From an uncultured Desulfobulbaceae bacterium (GTDB taxonomy: Bacteria; Desulfobacterota; Desulfobulbia; Desulfobulbales; Desulfobulbaceae), in contig CALZIH010000162.1 of NCBI GenBank assembly GCA_945787305.1, forward strand, positions 1 to 6,762: DNA of 6,762 bases. The letters are read 5' to 3'. Shown here piece by piece: positions 5,481 to 6,762 of the stretch. The notes below the pieces were generated by a model. It was not told the DNA's origin. It made no database searches and saw only the letters and a program-made list of their open reading frames with translations. Position numbers and translations under genes: made by a program. The number at the start of each line of letters is the position of its first letter. Within the stretch, counting starts at the first letter, position 1.

Positions 5481-6762
5481 GTGGCCACGGCGGCAATATT
5501 GGCAAAATGGCCCGGCAACTTGGATGTCAAGCTTGTGACATCCTCGATTTCAGCGCCAACATCAACCCCCTTGGACCTCCATCGTATCTACGCCGGGTAA
5601 TCAACCGGCATATCCAGGATCTTGTTCATTACCCGGACCCAGATTGCGCCGCACTTGTTAATGCGATAAGCACAACCTATACCATTGCGCCAAACCAGAT
5701 TGTTGTCGGCAATGGCACATCGGAACTGCTCTTTCAGCTGCCGCATGTTGTTAAGCCGAAACGGGCAATTGTACCCGGTCCCGCCTACATTGATTATGAA
5801 CGGGCCTGCAAACAGGCGGGTATACCTGTTCAGCACGTTGTCCTCAATCATGATGACTCGTTCAGCCTCGACTTCCAGGGCCTTGAAAAAATATTGCGTC
5901 CTGGAGATCTGCTCATTCTCGGTCAGCCGAACAACCCCACCGGTCGCTTGATTGATCGTCGGCAGCTTGTTGAATTCATAGATCGTCATCGGGATGTCTT
6001 TTTCCTTATTGATGAGGCCTTTGCCGGCTTTACCTCTGCATACCAAAGCCTGGCCGGACATGCCGACAATGTGATTGTCCTCTGTTCAATGACAAAGATT
6101 TATGCCATCCCGGGCCTGCGTCTAGGTTTTCTCGCAGCATCTCCTGAGCTTTGTAGGCGATTTCGGAAAAGATCTGCGCCTTGGGCCGTCAACACCCTCG
6201 CTCAGGTGGTAGGTGCCGCATGCCTTTCTGATGAACACTACACCAGAGAAAGTTGTCAACTGGTTGATCAGCAACGGCAATACCTGATTGATTCAATCAG
6301 GAAGCTGCCCGGTCTCCATCCGTATTGGTCTGATGCAAATTTTCTTTTGATCCGTTCAGATAATCGACAATATAGCGGTTCCGAGCTCGCAGAAATTCTG
6401 CTGCGCAAATACCGTATTGCCATACGAACCTGCGAAAATTACCATAACCTCGATCATCGATATTTCAGAATCGCGGTCAGGACCAAATCGGAAAACGAGA
6501 CTCTGGTACAGGCCTTGACGGCAGTATTGGAACCGTCTCCTTCAGTAACCGTTCACAGGTCAGTGAAAAAACCGGCCCTGATGTTGTTGGGTACCGGATC
6601 GGATGTTGGAAAAAGTGTGCTGGTTGCTGGTCTTGGCCGGGTCCTTTTGCAAGATGGCGTACGAGTTGCTCCCTTCAAGGCGCAAAATATGTCACTTAAT
6701 TCCTTTGTGACCCGCGATGGTGGCGAGATGGGGCGGGCTCAGGTCGTGCAGGCCCAGGCCTG
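5477..6762 (+). CDS. cobD-cobQ: CobD-CobQ fusion: threonine-phosphate decarboxylase joined to cobyric acid synthase, 3' partial
   Basis: I translated this frame by hand: it is open from ATG 5477 to the window end (428 full codons) with no stop. Residues 1 to about 350 are a complete CobD (Salmonella naming), a PLP aminotransferase-fold enzyme making (R)-1-amino-2-propanol phosphate from L-threonine phosphate. Evidence is FSANINPLGPP near the N-terminus, QPNNPTG with Asn153, LIDEAF with Asp179, the PLP lysine Lys207 in SMTKIYAIPGLRLGF, and Arg331/Arg335 in RYFRIAVRT. HisC is the main alternative, but the opening motif and context favour CobD. After a short Pro/Ser/Val-rich linker (about 352-367), a CobQ/CbiP N-terminus starts at residue 368: P-loop GTGSDVGKS with Lys379, then APFKAQNMSLNSFVT and GEMGRAQ. 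CobQ amidates adenosylcobyric acid a,c-diamide using glutamine and ATP; its glutaminase half lies beyond the window. The start overlaps the cobS stop by four bases. Unusual point: these are normally two separate genes. Confidence 0.93.
   Translation, partial: MSGHGGNIGKMARQLGCQACDILDFSANINPLGPPSYLRRVINRHIQDLVHYPDPDCAALVNAISTTYTIAPNQIVVGNGTSELLFQLPHVVKPKRAIVPGPAYIDYERACKQAGIPVQHVVLNHDDSFSLDFQGLEKILRPGDLLILGQPNNPTGRLIDRRQLVEFIDRHRDVFFLIDEAFAGFTSAYQSLAGHADNVIVLCSMTKIYAIPGLRLGFLAASPELCRRFRKRSAPWAVNTLAQVVGAACLSDEHYTRESCQLVDQQRQYLIDSIRKLPGLHPYWSDANFLLIRSDNRQYSGSELAEILLRKYRIAIRTCENYHNLDHRYFRIAVRTKSENETLVQALTAVLEPSPSVTVHRSVKKPALMLLGTGSDVGKSVLVAGLGRVLLQDGVRVAPFKAQNMSLNSFVTRDGGEMGRAQVVQAQA

Noticed and set aside
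5588..6061. Open frame on the - strand (157 codons) opposite cobD
   Set aside because: The + strand frame through the same region carries a full CobD with its catalytic residues; the antisense translation resembles nothing I recognise.

Overview
This window is a stretch of Gram-negative bacterial chromosome, fully coding on the + strand apart from one 134-base gap. The 5' part is the cytoplasmic bulk of a membrane-bound hybrid sensor histidine kinase, cut off by the window start. The rest is a compact cobalamin (vitamin B12) operon. A periplasmic-sensor hybrid kinase with two receivers and an HPt domain, together with this style of cob gene cluster and a middling GC content, would fit a Desulfobacterota / former Deltaproteobacteria genome. 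That placement is an inference from gene style only and has low confidence.

Layout: (1) 1-2367, a hybrid kinase in the order sensor tail, TM, HAMP, coiled coil, HisKA, HATPase, degenerate REC, REC, HPt. (2) 2368-2501, the only intergenic gap. It holds a plausible extended -10 promoter and a small hairpin in the predicted leader. No cobalamin riboswitch is visible in it. (3) 2502-6762, five cob genes in the order cobC-like phosphatase, cobU, cobT, cobS and a cobD-cobQ fusion that runs off the window end. Junctions within the operon are +8, +7, 0 and -4 bases, so it is very probably one transcript with translational coupling.

Pathway logic (established knowledge): CobQ (CbiP) amidates adenosylcobyric acid a,c-diamide to adenosylcobyric acid. 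CobD (Salmonella naming) decarboxylates L-threonine phosphate to (R)-1-amino-2-propanol phosphate. CbiB, not in the window, joins these two products. CobU then activates cobinamide (phosphate) to GDP-cobinamide. CobT makes alpha-ribazole phosphate from a lower-ligand base and nicotinate mononucleotide. CobS joins GDP-cobinamide to the ribazole, and the CobC-like phosphatase removes the phosphate. The operon therefore encodes nearly the whole late half of B12 synthesis (nucleotide loop assembly).

The most notable item is the uninterrupted reading frame joining a complete CobD to the start of CobQ. The two enzymes supply the two co-substrates of CbiB. I see no mobile element, CRISPR array, tRNA or rRNA, and nothing that looks like an undescribed defence or secretion system. 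Most of the window is ordinary, well-understood metabolism and signalling.
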